In this document: positions 51,977 through 63,074 of the stretch, in pieces
Layout of the letters: each line of letters begins with the position of its first letter
Position numbering within the stretch: position 1 is the stretch's first letter
From: Taklimakanibacter deserti
GTDB lineage: Bacteria > Pseudomonadota > Alphaproteobacteria > Rhizobiales > Aestuariivirgaceae
Assembly (NCBI GenBank): GCA_003574785.1
Contig: QORU01000004.1
Location: 186,001 to 250,000 of the forward strand
Reading direction: 5' to 3'
Length of the DNA: 64,000 bases
Notes under the pieces: model-generated
The model's database searches: none
The model's input: only the letters and a program-made list of their open reading frames with translations
Told to the model about the DNA's origin: nothing
Program-made: the position numbers and the translations under genes

Positions 51977-52195
51977 ATGGCGAAGGAAGAATTGCTTGAA
52001 TTCGAGGGCACGGTCACCGAGCTCCTGCCCAATGCTACATTCCGTGTGAAGCTCGACAACAATCATGAAATCATCGCCCATACCGCCGGCAAGATGCGCA
52101 AGAACCGCATCCGGGTCCTGGCCGGCGACCGCGTGATGGTTGAAATGACGCCCTATGACCTGACCAAGGGCCGCATCAACTACCGCTTCAAGTAG
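51977..52195 (+). CDS. infA: Translation initiation factor IF-1
   Basis: 72 residues. Single S1-like OB-fold: [53 protein letters not shown] and the terminal [16 protein letters not shown]. Binds the A site of the 30S subunit during initiation. Length and sequence are those of the canonical factor. Start ATG 51977 is fixed by homology; the longer frame from 51917 is not needed. Confidence 0.98.
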   Translation: MAKEELLEFEGTVTELLPNATFRVKLDNNHEIIAHTAGKMRKNRIRVLAGDRVMVEMTPYDLTKGRINYRFK

Positions 52196-52209
52196 GGGGC
52201 CCAGGCGGC

Positions 52210-52848
52210 ATGACGGACGCTCGTGTCAAGCTTGTGCTGGCCAGCGCCTCGCCGCGCCGGCTGGCGTTGCTCGAACAGGTCGGCCTCAAGCCCGACCTCC
52301 TGATGCCTGCCGACATCGACGAGACACCGCTCAAGCGCGAGACGCCGCGCCGGCTCGCCATCAGGCTTGCCAATGAGAAGGCGCGCACCGCCGGCGAAAC
52401 GCTCCTCGTCAAGAAGCTCGGCAACAAGACCTTCATCCTCGCCGCCGATACCGTGGTCGGCCTAGGCCGGCGCATCCTGCCCAAGTCCGAGACCGCCGAT
52501 GAGGCGGAAGCCTGCTTGTGGCTGCTCTCCGGCCGCTCGCACTGGGTCTATTCCGCCGTGACGCTGCTGGCGCCCGGCGGGCGGTCCTGGCGGCGCTGCT
52601 CGGAGACCAAGGTACGCTTCAAGCGCTTCTCGCGCGAGGATGTCGAGAGCTATCTCAAATCGGGCGAATGGCGCGGCAAGGCCGGCGGTTATGCCATCCA
52701 GGGTCGGGCCGAATCATTCGTGCGTTCGCTCAGCGGCTCCCATTCCGGCGTGGTCGGCCTGCCGCTCTATGAGGCGATCCACCTGTTGCAGGGTGCTGGC
52801 TACCCCGTGCATTACACTTGGGCAACCGCGCCGCTCAGCGGCGTATGA
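52210..52848 (+). CDS. maf: Maf-type nucleoside triphosphate pyrophosphatase
   Basis: 212 residues. It hydrolyses non-canonical or methylated nucleoside triphosphates to monophosphates. Motifs are [18 protein letters not shown] at the start (phosphate loop with the Ser-Pro-Arg-Arg), ETPLKRETP near residue 38, [14 protein letters not shown] near 78 with the catalytic Asp, and [33 protein letters not shown] near 155. It follows infA after 14 bp. The stop overlaps the start of yacG (ATGA). Confidence 0.96.
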   Translation: MTDARVKLVLASASPRRLALLEQVGLKPDLLMPADIDETPLKRETPRRLAIRLANEKARTAGETLLVKKLGNKTFILAADTVVGLGRRILPKSETADEAEACLWLLSGRSHWVYSAVTLLAPGGRSWRRCSETKVRFKRFSREDVESYLKSGEWRGKAGGYAIQGRAESFVRSLSGSHSGVVGLPLYEAIHLLQGAGYPVHYTWATAPLSGV

Positions 52849-53051
52849 CCGGCGAAACGCATCCCGTTCGCTTGCGGCCCAGGCGCCCCTGCCCGCTTTG
52901 CGGCAAGCCTTCGCAGCAGAAATATCATCCCTTCTGCTCGGCGCGCTGTGCTGATGTCGACCTCAACCGCTGGCTCGGCGGCCACTATGCCGTGCCGGCC
53001 GAGGAAGAGCCCGATCCGGGCGATGAGCCGCCGCCGGAGAAAGAGCCCTAA
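52845..53051 (+). CDS. yacG: DNA gyrase inhibitor YacG
   Basis: 68 residues from ATG 52845, overlapping the stop of maf by 4 bp. Zinc-ribbon with [20 protein letters not shown] (four Cys) followed by [16 protein letters not shown], as in YacG, and an acidic Pro-rich tail. The E. coli protein binds GyrB and inhibits gyrase. Last gene of the conserved murA block; 12 bp to the convergent PAS-GGDEF gene. Confidence 0.95.
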   Translation: MTGETHPVRLRPRRPCPLCGKPSQQKYHPFCSARCADVDLNRWLGGHYAVPAEEEPDPGDEPPPEKEP

Positions 53052-53063
53052 CCCGGTACTCGG

Positions 53064-54479
53064 CTAATGTATGTTGAGCCATTTCGACGGGTGCGGAAAG
53101 CTGCCACGCGCTACCGTCTTGTGCTTCGGATTGTGGATGATCACTTGCCCGCGGCCTGAGTTCTTGGCGAGGTAGCATGCCTGGTCGGCCTCATGCAGAA
53201 TGTCCTCAAGGCAGGCAGAGGCGTCGGTGATCATGGTGGCGCCGATGCTGGCGCCGATGCGGAAGAGCTGAGTCTCCCAGCGGAACTCGATATTGCCGAT
53301 GGCATGCGCAATTTCGCTGGCGGTCCTTTCCGCCTCGCTCACCGTGCAGTCGCGAATGAGCACGGCGAACTCATCGCCGCCGAGGCGCGCCGGCACGTCC
53401 TTGCTCGAGCAGCTGAGCGCGATGATCTTGGCGACATGGGAGAGCAGCGCATCGCCGGCGGCATGCCCGCCGCGGTCGTTCACCAGCTTGAAACGATCGA
53501 GGTCGATGAAGCACAAGGCGTGCACCCGCCCTTCCTCGCGCGCCTCGACCAGGGCGACCGCCAGCTTCTCGATGAAGGCGCCGCGATTGGGCAGGCCCGT
53601 CAGCCCGTCATGCAGCGCGGAGCGCGCGACCTTTCGGCGATCCGCATTGATCTTGGTCAGGTCGTTGAAGACGGTGATCGAGCCCAGTATCCCCTCGGCC
53701 GTCCTCACCGGCGCCGCCGAGAGGCCGATATCGAATGCATCGCCCGTCCGGCTCAACAGGATCGTTCCGGCCTCGACGGTCAGCGCCCGGCGCTCCTCCA
53801 TGCATTGATCGATCAGGTTGACGGGCGGCCTGCCGGACCGCTCGTCGATGAGATTGAAGACTTCCGCCGCCGCGCGGCCGGTGGCTTCGGCGACGGTCCA
53901 GCCGGTAAGCCTCTCGGCGACCGGATTCATGAAGGTGATCAGCGACTGGGTATCGGTGCAGATGACCGCATCGCCGATCGAATTCAGCGTGATGTTGAGA
54001 CGCTCCTTTTCCAGAGCCATTTGCTTCAGAGGCGTGACATCGGTGATCAGATAGGCGAGCAGCGGCGGCTCGTCCCTCTCTCGGTCGCGGAACAGCGATA
54101 TCGACCCTTTAGTCCATACCAAGCGCCCGTCTTCGCGCATATAGCGGCGCTCGAAGTCGAGACCCTTGGCTTCGTCTTTCATGAGCAGGCGGCGATCATC
54201 GCCGGCAGCTTCGCGGTCGTCGGGATGGAGGATTTCGTCAGCCTTGCGCGCGATGAGTTCAGCTCTCGCGCGCCCAAGCATCCGGCAACAGGCGTCATTG
54301 GCAAAGACGATTTGCCCGTCCAGCGCGACCAGCAGTACACTGATCAATCCATTTTCGAGAATGCGCGTCAGAACCGTGTCACGGTCGAGACGGCCAAGCA
54401 CATCCGTCAATATCCGGTCAGGCCTTGCCATGGCCCGCTTATCGTAGGGGATATTTAAGACTTCCTCTAGGGCGGACAT
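53064..54479 (-). CDS. PAS-domain diguanylate cyclase
   Basis: 471 residues from ATG 54479 (a TTG four codons earlier with AGGGA before it is an alternative). Two PAS domains (about 30-150 with LISVLLVALDGQIVFANDACCRML; 160-280 with ITLNSIGDAVICTDTQSLITFMNPVAERLTGW) precede a GGDEF domain (DGLTGLPNRGAFIEKL, CFIDLDRFKLVNDRGGHAAGD and the active site ARLGGDEFAVL near residue 385). An intact GGDEF and no EAL domain suggest c-di-GMP synthesis. No transmembrane segment, so it probably senses a cytoplasmic signal. The I-site RxxD is not obvious. Confidence 0.88.
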   Translation of the reverse strand: MSALEEVLNIPYDKRAMARPDRILTDVLGRLDRDTVLTRILENGLISVLLVALDGQIVFANDACCRMLGRARAELIARKADEILHPDDREAAGDDRRLLMKDEAKGLDFERRYMREDGRLVWTKGSISLFRDRERDEPPLLAYLITDVTPLKQMALEKERLNITLNSIGDAVICTDTQSLITFMNPVAERLTGWTVAEATGRAAAEVFNLIDERSGRPPVNLIDQCMEERRALTVEAGTILLSRTGDAFDIGLSAAPVRTAEGILGSITVFNDLTKINADRRKVARSALHDGLTGLPNRGAFIEKLAVALVEAREEGRVHALCFIDLDRFKLVNDRGGHAAGDALLSHVAKIIALSCSSKDVPARLGGDEFAVLIRDCTVSEAERTASEIAHAIGNIEFRWETQLFRIGASIGATMITDASACLEDILHEADQACYLAKNSGRGQVIIHNPKHKTVARGSFPHPSKWLNIH

Positions 54480-54542
54480 GCCGCACTGCAAATTTTCCCT
54501 GCGCGTAAAAGACGATTAAAATCTGTTCAATTCAACCTTTGT

Positions 54543-55733
54543 TCACCCTAACAGTCCGCGTTTCGCCAGATTACGCATCAGATGGCTGACGCCGAACGTC
54601 CAGGGCGGGCATTCATGGCTGCGCCGCATGCGATTGGTGAGGCTGCCGAGCTTCTCGGCGGCGATGGTGACGATATCGCCGTCCTTGTGGGTGAAGCCTT
54701 TGCCCTTGGTGTCGCGGTCTTCGACCGGCGCGAACATAGTGCCGAGGAAGAGCACGAAACCGTCCGGATACTGATGATGCTTGCCGATGGTCTGGCCGAC
54801 GATGTCGGCCGGATCGCGGCTGATCATGGCAAGCGACGATGATCCCTTGAGGGTGAAGCCCTCTTCTCCCTCGACCACCAGGGTGACGTTCGCCTGGCGA
54901 ACATCATCGAGGCTGAAGCCCTCATCGAAGAAGCGCAAAAAGGGTCCGACCGCGCAGGACGCATTGTTGTCCTTGGCCTTGGAGAGGAGAAGAGCGGAGC
55001 GCCCTTCCACATCGCGCAGATTGATGTCGTTGCCGAGCGTCGCGCCGACGATTCTGCCGGTCGATGCGACCGCGAGCACGATCTCGGGCTCGGGATTGTT
55101 CCAGGTCGAGATGGCATGGAGCCCGCCATCGGCGCCGGTGCCGACCGACGACATGACTTGCGCCTTGGTGAAGACCTCGGCATCGGGACCGATGCCCACT
55201 TCGAGATACTGGCTCCAGGCGCCTTGCGCGATCAGCGTCTCCTTAAGCTGCATCGCTTGCGGCGAGCCGGGCTTCAGCTTCCTGAGATCGTCGCCGACGA
55301 GCGCTTTGACTGTTTTGCGGATCTCCGCCGCGGCGTTGTAGTCTCCACGCGCGCGTTCCTCGATGACGCGTTCCAGCATGGATATGGCGAAAGTGACGCC
55401 GGCCGCCTTGATCGCCTGGAGGTCGATCGGCGCCAGGAGCCACGGCTCCGCTGTCTTGCGCGCATCGGCCGGCGTATTGGCGAGGATGGTTTTGAGCTTG
55501 CCGACCGGCTCGCCTTTGGCCGCCTTCAGAGCCTTTGCCGGTTCGGGCGCCTCGCACAGATCGCGCATGGTCGGAAATTCGCCGCTCACATCGAATAACT
55601 CGTCACCGCGAAGCGTAACGACAGATGGTCCTGCAAGCTCCGGCCGCCACAAGCGGCCGGCCAAGGTGGCGCTGTCGTAATCGACAGGCAGGACATTTTC
55701 CGGTTTCAGATGATCTTTGAGGGCGAGGGTCAT
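54543..55733 (-). CDS. Fumarylacetoacetate hydrolase-family protein
   Basis: 396 residues from ATG 55733; the longer frame starts in an unlikely segment. The C-terminal FAH domain has EVGIGPDAEVFTKAQVMSSVG near residue 185, NNPEPEIVLAVASTGRIVGATLGNDINLRDVEGRSALLLSKAKDNNASCAVGPFL near 215-270 with the metal-binding Glu and Asp residues. Length and layout (PHxDY-lacking N-terminus) match the subgroup acting on 2-keto-3-deoxy sugar acids or similar dioxo compounds. Substrate unknown. Divergent from the proline iminopeptidase-like gene. Confidence 0.8.
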   Translation of the reverse strand: MTLALKDHLKPENVLPVDYDSATLAGRLWRPELAGPSVVTLRGDELFDVSGEFPTMRDLCEAPEPAKALKAAKGEPVGKLKTILANTPADARKTAEPWLLAPIDLQAIKAAGVTFAISMLERVIEERARGDYNAAAEIRKTVKALVGDDLRKLKPGSPQAMQLKETLIAQGAWSQYLEVGIGPDAEVFTKAQVMSSVGTGADGGLHAISTWNNPEPEIVLAVASTGRIVGATLGNDINLRDVEGRSALLLSKAKDNNASCAVGPFLRFFDEGFSLDDVRQANVTLVVEGEEGFTLKGSSSLAMISRDPADIVGQTIGKHHQYPDGFVLFLGTMFAPVEDRDTKGKGFTHKDGDIVTIAAEKLGSLTNRMRRSHECPPWTFGVSHLMRNLAKRGLLG

Positions 55734-55880
55734 GTGATCGAAGAGCAGCCTTTGTTTGAATGTCGGGCATTGTGCATATTTGCCAGACAAAAGAAACAAT
55801 GTCGCATATGGTCTGAACTGCCGACCATTGCCACGTGATGGAAACCGCTATAGCGTCGCCGGACCGGGGAGACCGCTTGC

Positions 55881-56777
55881 ATGCGCATATATACCAAGGA
55901 CGGCTACGCACCTTTTCGCGATTATGTAACCTGGTACCGCATAACGGGTGACCCGTCCTCGGCCAAGCCGCCCGTGGTCATTCTCCATGGCGGGCCGGGT
56001 GCTGCGCATGATTATGTCGACGCCTACAAGCTCCTCGCCCGTCATGGCCGCCAGGTCATCCATTACGATCAGCTGGGTTGCGGCAAGTCCACGCTTCTGC
56101 CCGACAAGGGCGCCGACTTCTGGACGCCTCAGCTTTTCGTCGCCGAGCTCAACAGCCTGATCGATCATCTGGGCATTCGCTCCGCCTATCACGTGCTGGG
56201 CCAGAGCTGGGGCGGCATGCTCGGCGCCGAATTCGGCATCACGCGGCCTTCCGGACTCAAATCCCTGACCATCGCCAATTCACCGGCGTCGATGGAGCTG
56301 TGGGTTTCGGAAGCCAACCGGCTGCGCGGCGAGATGCCGGAGAAGATCCGTTCCGCCCTCGACCGGCATGAGAAAGCGGGAACCGTCACCGATCCCGAAT
56401 ATCTTGCCGCCACCATGGCCTTCTACGAGCGCCATGTCTGCCGCGTCGTCCCGTTCCCGCCGGAAGTGGCGCGGACTTTCGATCAGGTTGCCCGCAACCC
56501 GACCGTCTACAACACCATGAACGGCCCCAACGAGTTCTTCGTGATCGGCAGCCTCAAGAACTGGAGCGTCATCGACAAAGTGCATGCGATCAACGTGCCG
56601 ACGCTTTTGATCTCGGGCCGCTATGACGAGGCGACGCCCAAGGTGGTGCAGCCCTTCGCCGACAACATCAAGGGCGCGCGCTGGGAAATCTTCGAGAAAT
56701 CGAGCCACATGCCGCATGTGGAAGAAACCGGGAAATGCATGAAGACCGTCGCGGAATTCCTCGACGAGAACGACTAG
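55881..56777 (+). CDS. Proline iminopeptidase-family alpha/beta hydrolase
   Basis: 298 residues. The oxyanion region is [16 protein letters not shown] near residue 33 (HGGPG is diagnostic), [11 protein letters not shown] near 60, nucleophile elbow [13 protein letters not shown] near 110 with the Ser, Asp in [13 protein letters not shown] near 245 and the catalytic His in SSHMPHVEE near 273. It releases N-terminal proline or a related residue from small peptides. It lies 25 bp upstream of the peptide ABC transporter operon, which fits with cleavage of imported peptides in the cytoplasm. Confidence 0.85.
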   Translation: MRIYTKDGYAPFRDYVTWYRITGDPSSAKPPVVILHGGPGAAHDYVDAYKLLARHGRQVIHYDQLGCGKSTLLPDKGADFWTPQLFVAELNSLIDHLGIRSAYHVLGQSWGGMLGAEFGITRPSGLKSLTIANSPASMELWVSEANRLRGEMPEKIRSALDRHEKAGTVTDPEYLAATMAFYERHVCRVVPFPPEVARTFDQVARNPTVYNTMNGPNEFFVIGSLKNWSVIDKVHAINVPTLLISGRYDEATPKVVQPFADNIKGARWEIFEKSSHMPHVEETGKCMKTVAEFLDEND

Positions 56778-56802
56778 AAACCAAACCCTAGGGAGACGTC
56801 CA

Positions 56803-58461
56803 ATGAAGAAATGGTTGCTGGCAGGCGCCGCGGCCCTGCTTTTGACTGCAATGAGCGGCACATCCTTTGCCGAGTATAAAGCCGAGCATCGCGGCGGCAC
56901 GATCCGTCTTCTCGCCAAATCTGCCGGCGGGTCGCTCGATCCGCATATCAACTACACTTTGCAATACTGGAGCCTCTATCAGCCGACCTATGACGGCCTC
57001 GTCACCTTCAAGAAGGCGGCGGGCGAGGAAGGCTTCAAGATCGTCGCCGATATCGCCGAAGAGCTGCCGGTGCCCGAGAACAGCGGCAAGACCTATGTGT
57101 TCAAGATCCGCAAAGGCATCAAATTCTCCGACGGCCGCGAGCTTGGCGTGAAGGATGTCGTCGCCTCCTTGCAGCGCATCTTCAAAGTCTCGAGCCCGAC
57201 CTCGGGCTCCTTTTTCGCCGTCATCGTCGGCGCCGACAAGTGCCTGGCCGATCCCGCCAACTGCACGCTCGAAGGCGGCGTGATCGGCGACGAGGCGAAG
57301 GGCACGGTCACCATCAACCTCAACCAGCCGGATGCCGAGTTCTTCCAAAAGCTGGGTCTTCCGCATGCGGTGATCCTGCCGGCCGATGCGCCGACGAAAG
57401 ATGCGGGCACCGAGATCATTCCCGGCACCGGGCCTTACATGTTCACCTCTTACGATCCCAACAAGGCCCTGGTCATGGAGCGTAATCCGCATTTCAAGGT
57501 GTGGAGCGAAGAGGCCCAGCCCGACGGCTATCCCGACAAGGTCCAGTATGATTTCGGGCTGAGCGAGGAAGCCGCGGTGACCGCCATCCAGAATGGCGAG
57601 GCCGACTGGCTGTTCGATGAAATCCCCGCTGACCGCCTGGGCGAGATCGGCACCAAGAACAAGGACCAGGTGCATGTGACGCCGCTCACCGCCTGGTGGT
57701 ATCTGCCGATGAACACCAGGCTCGCCCCGTTCGACAACGAAAAGGCGCGCCAGGCCGTGTCCTATGCCATCGACCGCAACGCGCTGGTCAAGATCTTCGG
57801 CGGCCCGGTGCTCGCTTCACCCGTGTGCCAGGTCCTGCCCCCGGGCTTCCCCGGGCATGAGCCCTATTGCCCCTTCACCAAGGACCCGGGAACCAAATGG
57901 TCGGCGCCCGACATGGATAAGGCCAAGAAGCTGGTCGAGGAATCGGGCACCAAGGGCCAGAAGGTGACGATCATCGCCGAGGACAAGGCAATATCGAAGT
58001 CGATCGGCGTCTATTTGCAGAGTGTTCTGAATGAGCTCGGCTATCAGGCGGAGGTCAAGCCGATCTCGGCCAATATCCAGTTCACCTACATCCAGAACAC
58101 CAACAACAAGGTGCAGATGTCGATCACCCAGTGGTACCAGGACTATCCTGCGGCCTCCGACTTCCTCTATGTGCTGTTCGGCTGCGAGAGCTTCCACGAA
58201 GGCTCCGATTCATCCGTCAACATCGCGGGCTTCTGCGACAAGGAGATCAACGACAAGATGAAGAAGGCGCTCGATCTCGGCGTCGAGGATCCGGCGGCCG
58301 CCAACAAGATGTGGGCCGAGATCGACAAGGCGGTGACCGACAAGGCGCCGGCTGCGGGCCTGTTCACGCCGAAGCATCTCGATTTCGTCTCCAAGCGCGT
58401 CGGCAATTTCCAGTTCAACTCGCAATATTACTGGATGGTGACGCAGTCCTGGGTGCAGTGA
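56803..58461 (+). CDS. Oligopeptide/dipeptide ABC transporter substrate-binding protein
   Basis: 552 residues with a Sec signal peptide (MKKWLLAGAAALLLTAMSGTSFA, cleavage after SFA near 23). Family 5 binding protein: RGGTIRLLAKSAGGSLDPHINYTLQYW, TYVFKIRKGIKFSDGRELGVKDVVASLQRIF, GTGPYMFTSYDPNKALVMERNP and DNEKARQAVSYAIDRNALVKI. First gene of the transporter operon. The ligand, peptide or glutathione/opine, cannot be told from sequence, but the upstream peptidase favours peptides. Confidence 0.92.
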   Translation: MKKWLLAGAAALLLTAMSGTSFAEYKAEHRGGTIRLLAKSAGGSLDPHINYTLQYWSLYQPTYDGLVTFKKAAGEEGFKIVADIAEELPVPENSGKTYVFKIRKGIKFSDGRELGVKDVVASLQRIFKVSSPTSGSFFAVIVGADKCLADPANCTLEGGVIGDEAKGTVTINLNQPDAEFFQKLGLPHAVILPADAPTKDAGTEIIPGTGPYMFTSYDPNKALVMERNPHFKVWSEEAQPDGYPDKVQYDFGLSEEAAVTAIQNGEADWLFDEIPADRLGEIGTKNKDQVHVTPLTAWWYLPMNTRLAPFDNEKARQAVSYAIDRNALVKIFGGPVLASPVCQVLPPGFPGHEPYCPFTKDPGTKWSAPDMDKAKKLVEESGTKGQKVTIIAEDKAISKSIGVYLQSVLNELGYQAEVKPISANIQFTYIQNTNNKVQMSITQWYQDYPAASDFLYVLFGCESFHEGSDSSVNIAGFCDKEINDKMKKALDLGVEDPAAANKMWAEIDKAVTDKAPAAGLFTPKHLDFVSKRVGNFQFNSQYYWMVTQSWVQ

Positions 58462-58475
58462 TCCAGGATTGATTT

Positions 58476-59489
58476 ATGACCGACGCGGTTGCGTCCGTGC
58501 GTTTTAGCCGTGGCCCCTGGGCCACGGCTCTGCGCAAGCTCTCGCGCGACAATGCCGCCATGGTCTGTCTCGCGGTTTTCTGCCTCATCGTCGTGCTCTG
58601 CCTCCTGGCGCCGGCCTACGCGTCCTTCGCCGATACCGATCCCTTCCGCTCGACGCTTGACGCCACCGTCGAGATCAACGGCCAGCAAGTGCCGGTGATG
58701 GAGCAGTCGACCGAAGGCTTGGGGCTAGGCTACACCCCGATCGGTCCCACCTGGCAAATCGGCAGCTACTTCCTCGGCGCCGACAATCAGGGCCGCGATG
58801 TCATGGCGCGGCTGCTTTATGGCGGGCGCAACTCGCTCCTGATCGCCGGCGCCTCCACCATCATCACGCTTGTCGTCGCCACGATCGTCGGGCTCGTCGC
58901 CGGCTTCTTCGGCGGCATCACCGACACGATCCTGTCGCGCATCCTCGATGTGCTCTGGGCCTTCCCGGTCTATCTTCTGGCGATCTCGCTCTCGATCGTG
59001 CTCATCGCCCACGGCATCGATCTCGGCCTCATCGTGCTCGAGGCGGGCAGCCTGTGGCTGCCGATCTTCATCATCGGCATCGTCTACATTCCCTACATAG
59101 CGCGCCCGATCCGCGGCCAGGTCCTGGCTTTGCGGCAGAGCGAGTTTGTCCTCGCCGCCATCGGCCTCGGCGTGCCCGAGCACCGCATCCTCTTGCGCGA
59201 CATCCTGCCCAATGTGTCGACGACGCTCATCGTCTTCGCGCCCTTGATGCTCGCCATCAACATGCTGACCGAATCGGCGTTGTCCTTCCTGTCGATCGGC
59301 GTGCAGCCGCCCGATGCGAGCTGGGGCACCATCATCCAGGACGGCCAGGGCCTCCTCTATACGCGTCCCATGGTGGCGCTGGCACCCGGCATCGCCATCG
59401 CGCTCACCGTGCTCGTCCTCAATGTGCTGGGCGACGGGCTTCGCGATGCGCTCGACCCGCGCTCCAAGGTCAGGCTCGGGGGCGACTGA
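58476..59489 (+). CDS. ABC transporter permease (DppC type)
   Basis: 337 residues. Cytoplasmic N-terminus, first membrane helix (AMVCLAVFCLIVVLCLLAP), then a periplasmic loop and five more helices. The EAA-type loop AIGLGVPEHRILLRDILPNVSTTLIVF is near residue 230, and FLGADNQGRDVMARLLYGGRNSLLIAG is characteristic of DppC/OppC. The binding protein lies 14 bp upstream and the second permease overlaps its stop. Confidence 0.92.
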   Translation: MTDAVASVRFSRGPWATALRKLSRDNAAMVCLAVFCLIVVLCLLAPAYASFADTDPFRSTLDATVEINGQQVPVMEQSTEGLGLGYTPIGPTWQIGSYFLGADNQGRDVMARLLYGGRNSLLIAGASTIITLVVATIVGLVAGFFGGITDTILSRILDVLWAFPVYLLAISLSIVLIAHGIDLGLIVLEAGSLWLPIFIIGIVYIPYIARPIRGQVLALRQSEFVLAAIGLGVPEHRILLRDILPNVSTTLIVFAPLMLAINMLTESALSFLSIGVQPPDASWGTIIQDGQGLLYTRPMVALAPGIAIALTVLVLNVLGDGLRDALDPRSKVRLGGD

Positions 59490-60460
59490 TGCTGCTCGCC
59501 CTCATCCGCCGCTTCGGCCAGATGGTCTTCGTGATGTTCGGCATCAGCGTGCTGGTCTTCCTGATCTTCTTCGTGACGCCCGGAGCCGATCCCGCCTCTC
59601 GCATCGCCGGCCGCAACGCCTCGCCCGAGACCCTGGAGGCGGTGCGCAAGAGCTTCGGTTTCGATCAGCCGATCTGGGTCCAGTATTTGACCATGATGAA
59701 GAAGATATTCGTCACCCAGGACTTGACCTCCTTCGTCAATCGCGGCTGGAAGGTCGTGCCGGCGGTCTTCGACACCATCCCGGTGACGCTATCGCTGGTG
59801 ATCGGCGCCGCGGTCCTCTGGGTCGTCTTCGGCATGCTGGTCGGCATCCTCGCCGCGGCGACGCGCGGCAGCATCATCGACAAGGGCCTCATGGCCTTCG
59901 GCCTCATCGGTTGCGCCATGCCGGTCTTTTGGCTGGGCGAGGTCATGAATCTCATCACCCAGAGCCGCTATCACGATACCTGGCTGTTCTCCTGGGTGCC
60001 GCCGCTCGGCTACAAGCCCTTGAGCCAGGATCCCGAGGGCTGGTTCCTGACGCTCGTCATCCCGTGGATCACGCTCGCCATCCTTTATATCGGCCTCTAT
60101 GGCCGCGTCCTCAGGGCCAATCTCATCGAGGCGATGCAGGAGGATTATATCCGCACCGCGCGCGCCAAGGGCCTGTCGGAGACGCGCATCCTCCTGCGCC
60201 ATGCCTTGCGCACCTCGCTCATCAGCTTCGTCACCCTGTTCGGCCTCGATTTCGGCGCCCTGGTCGGCGGCGCCGCCCTTCTGACCGAGGTCGTCTTCGG
60301 GCTGCAGGGTGTCGGCAAGCTCACTTATGACGGGCTGCAGAATCTCGATCTGCCGATCATCATGACGACCGTCATCTATGCGTCCTTCTTCGTCGTGCTC
60401 GCCAATGCGCTGGTCGACATCGTCTATATCGTGCTCGATCCACGCGTGAGGTCGGCCTGA
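59489..60460 (+). CDS. ABC transporter permease (DppB type)
   Basis: 323 residues from ATG 59489, which overlaps the previous stop (TGATG). Starts LLALIRRFGQMVFVMFGISVLVFLIFFVTPGADP, as in DppB/OppB, and carries TARAKGLSETRILLRHALRTSLISFVTLFGLDFGALVGGAALLTEVVFGLQGVGKL near residues 225-280. Six membrane helices. In most dpp operons DppB precedes DppC; here the order is reversed. Confidence 0.93.
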   Translation: MLLALIRRFGQMVFVMFGISVLVFLIFFVTPGADPASRIAGRNASPETLEAVRKSFGFDQPIWVQYLTMMKKIFVTQDLTSFVNRGWKVVPAVFDTIPVTLSLVIGAAVLWVVFGMLVGILAAATRGSIIDKGLMAFGLIGCAMPVFWLGEVMNLITQSRYHDTWLFSWVPPLGYKPLSQDPEGWFLTLVIPWITLAILYIGLYGRVLRANLIEAMQEDYIRTARAKGLSETRILLRHALRTSLISFVTLFGLDFGALVGGAALLTEVVFGLQGVGKLTYDGLQNLDLPIIMTTVIYASFFVVLANALVDIVYIVLDPRVRSA

Positions 60461-61409
60461 TGCTCGAGGTCAGGGATCTCAAGATCTCCTTCCGCACCGA
60501 GCATGGCCGCGTGCGCGCCGTCGACGGCGTCTCCTTCGACGTGGCGGAGAGCGAGATATTGGGCGTCGTGGGTGAATCGGGATCCGGCAAGACGATCTCG
60601 CTCATGGCCGTCATGGGCCTGATCAACGATCCCAATGCGGTGATCGAGGGCTCGATCAAGTTCCGCGGCCGCGAGCTCTTAGGGCTGAAACCGCGCGAGA
60701 TGCGTTCGCTCCGCGGCCGCGAGATCGCGATGATCTTCCAGGATCCGATGACCGCGATGACACCGGTCTACACGATCGGCTGGCAGATCGCCGAGCAGAT
60801 CATGGCGCATGAGAAGATTGGAAGGAAAGCCGCTCAAGCCCGCGCGATCGACCTCCTGGCGGAAGTGAATATCCCGAAGCCTAAGGAAGCCATCCACCGC
60901 TATCCGCACCAGCTTTCCGGCGGCATGCGTCAGCGCGCCGTCATCGCCATGGCGCTCTCCTGCAATCCGGCCCTCCTCATCGCCGACGAGCCGACGACGG
61001 CGCTCGACGTCACGGTGCAGGCCCAGATCCTCGACCTCATCCGCAAATTGCGCCGCGACCATAAATCGGCCGTCGTCTTCATCACGCACGACATGGGCGT
61101 GATCGCCGAGATGGCCGATCGCGTGATGGTGATGTATTCGGGCCGCATCGTCGAGCGCGGCACCAAGCCCGAGATCCTGCTCGAGCCCCGCCATCCCTAC
61201 ACCAAGGCGCTGCTCGATTCGATTCCGCCGCTCGAGGGTGAGAAGCCGCGGCGTCTCAGGTCCATTCCGGGATCGCCGCCTTCCCTCTTCAACCTGCCCA
61301 AGGGCTGCTCCTTCGCGCCGCGTTGCCCGTCGCGCTTCGAGCGCTGCGGCGAGAAGCCGGCGCTGGAAGGCGGCGCCCATGCCGCGGCCTGCTTCCTGAA
61401 GGCCGCCCC

Positions 61410-61413
<4 letters not shown>
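60460..61413 (+). CDS. ABC transporter ATPase (DppD type)
   Basis: 317 residues. Walker [12 protein letters not shown] near residue 35, Q-loop [17 protein letters not shown], signature [15 protein letters not shown] near 150, Walker [13 protein letters not shown] and the C-terminal oligopeptide_HPY region [13 protein letters not shown] and [14 protein letters not shown] with the four-Cys iron-sulfur-like motif. Overlaps the previous and next genes by 1-4 bp. Confidence 0.93.
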
Positions 61414-62393
<980 letters not shown>

Positions 62394-62395
62394 AT

Positions 62396-62506
62396 TCTCC
62401 CTCCCGCTTGCGGGTACGCCCGGAGGGCGGGGGTGGGGTCTTCCCGCTGGAGAGAGCCCCACCCGGCGCTTCGCGCCACCCTCCCCCGCTTCGCGTGGGA
62501 GGGAGA
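62396..62506. repeat. Nested palindromic intergenic repeat (REP-like)
   Basis: Outer arms TCTCCCTCCC (62396-62405) and GGGAGGGAGA (62497-62506) are perfect complements, and an inner pair GGGTGGGG / CCCCACCC lies near 62431-62464. GCTTGCGGG and CCGCTTCGCG segments add further pairing. Rich palindromic elements of this kind recur in intergenic spaces of Hyphomicrobiales genomes, and a short related stretch is seen at 27424-27450. It sits between the transporter operon and the next gene and may end or stabilise the transcript. Confidence 0.6.
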
Positions 62507-62519
62507 TCAAGGAGACCGC

Positions 62520-63074
62520 ATGTCCCAGAACACCGATCGCTTCTTCATCGTCACCGGCGGACCAGGCGCCGGCAAGACGACACTGCTCGATGCCCTGGAG
62601 AAAGCCGGCTTCGCCCGGACCATCGAGGCTGGCCGCGCCGTCATCCAGGACCAGGTCGCGATTTCGGGCCCCGCCCTTCCCTGGCACGATCCAAGCCTCT
62701 TTGCCGAAGCGATGCTGGGCTGGGAGATGCGCTCCTATCGCCTGGCGCTCGAAGAGCCGGAGCTCGTCTTCTTCGACCGCGGCATTCCCGACACCATCGC
62801 CTATTTGCGCCTCATGGATCGTCCCGTGCCGGCGCATCTGACGACGGCGGCATCGGTCTTCCGCTACAATCCGCTGGTCTTCGTCGCCCCCTATTGGGCC
62901 GAGATCTTCGCCAATGATGAAGAGCGCAAGCAGACGCCGGAGGAAGCGGAACGGACCTGTCTGAAGATCGTGGAGACCTATCGCGAATTGGGCTTCGAGC
63001 TTGCCATGCTGCCGCTCGCCCCGGTCGACGAACGCCTGCGCTTCGTGCTCGACAGAACTGGCCTCGCTATTTGA
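62520..63074 (+). CDS. AAA-domain nucleotide-binding protein, kinase-like
   Basis: 184 residues from ATG 62520 (the longer frame from 62433 runs through the palindromic repeat). A P-loop FIVTGGPGAGKTTLLDALEKAG lies near residue 8; the second conserved block LVFFDRGIPDTIAYLRL near 83 contains the DRG/DxxAY signature seen in the AAA_28 family of predicted kinases. The C-terminus ETYRELGFELAMLPLAPVDERLRFVLD is also typical. Similar proteins are annotated as ATP-binding proteins with unknown substrate. Converges with the sugar permease gene, overlapping by 8 bp. Confidence 0.8.
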   Translation: MSQNTDRFFIVTGGPGAGKTTLLDALEKAGFARTIEAGRAVIQDQVAISGPALPWHDPSLFAEAMLGWEMRSYRLALEEPELVFFDRGIPDTIAYLRLMDRPVPAHLTTAASVFRYNPLVFVAPYWAEIFANDEERKQTPEEAERTCLKIVETYRELGFELAMLPLAPVDERLRFVLDRTGLAI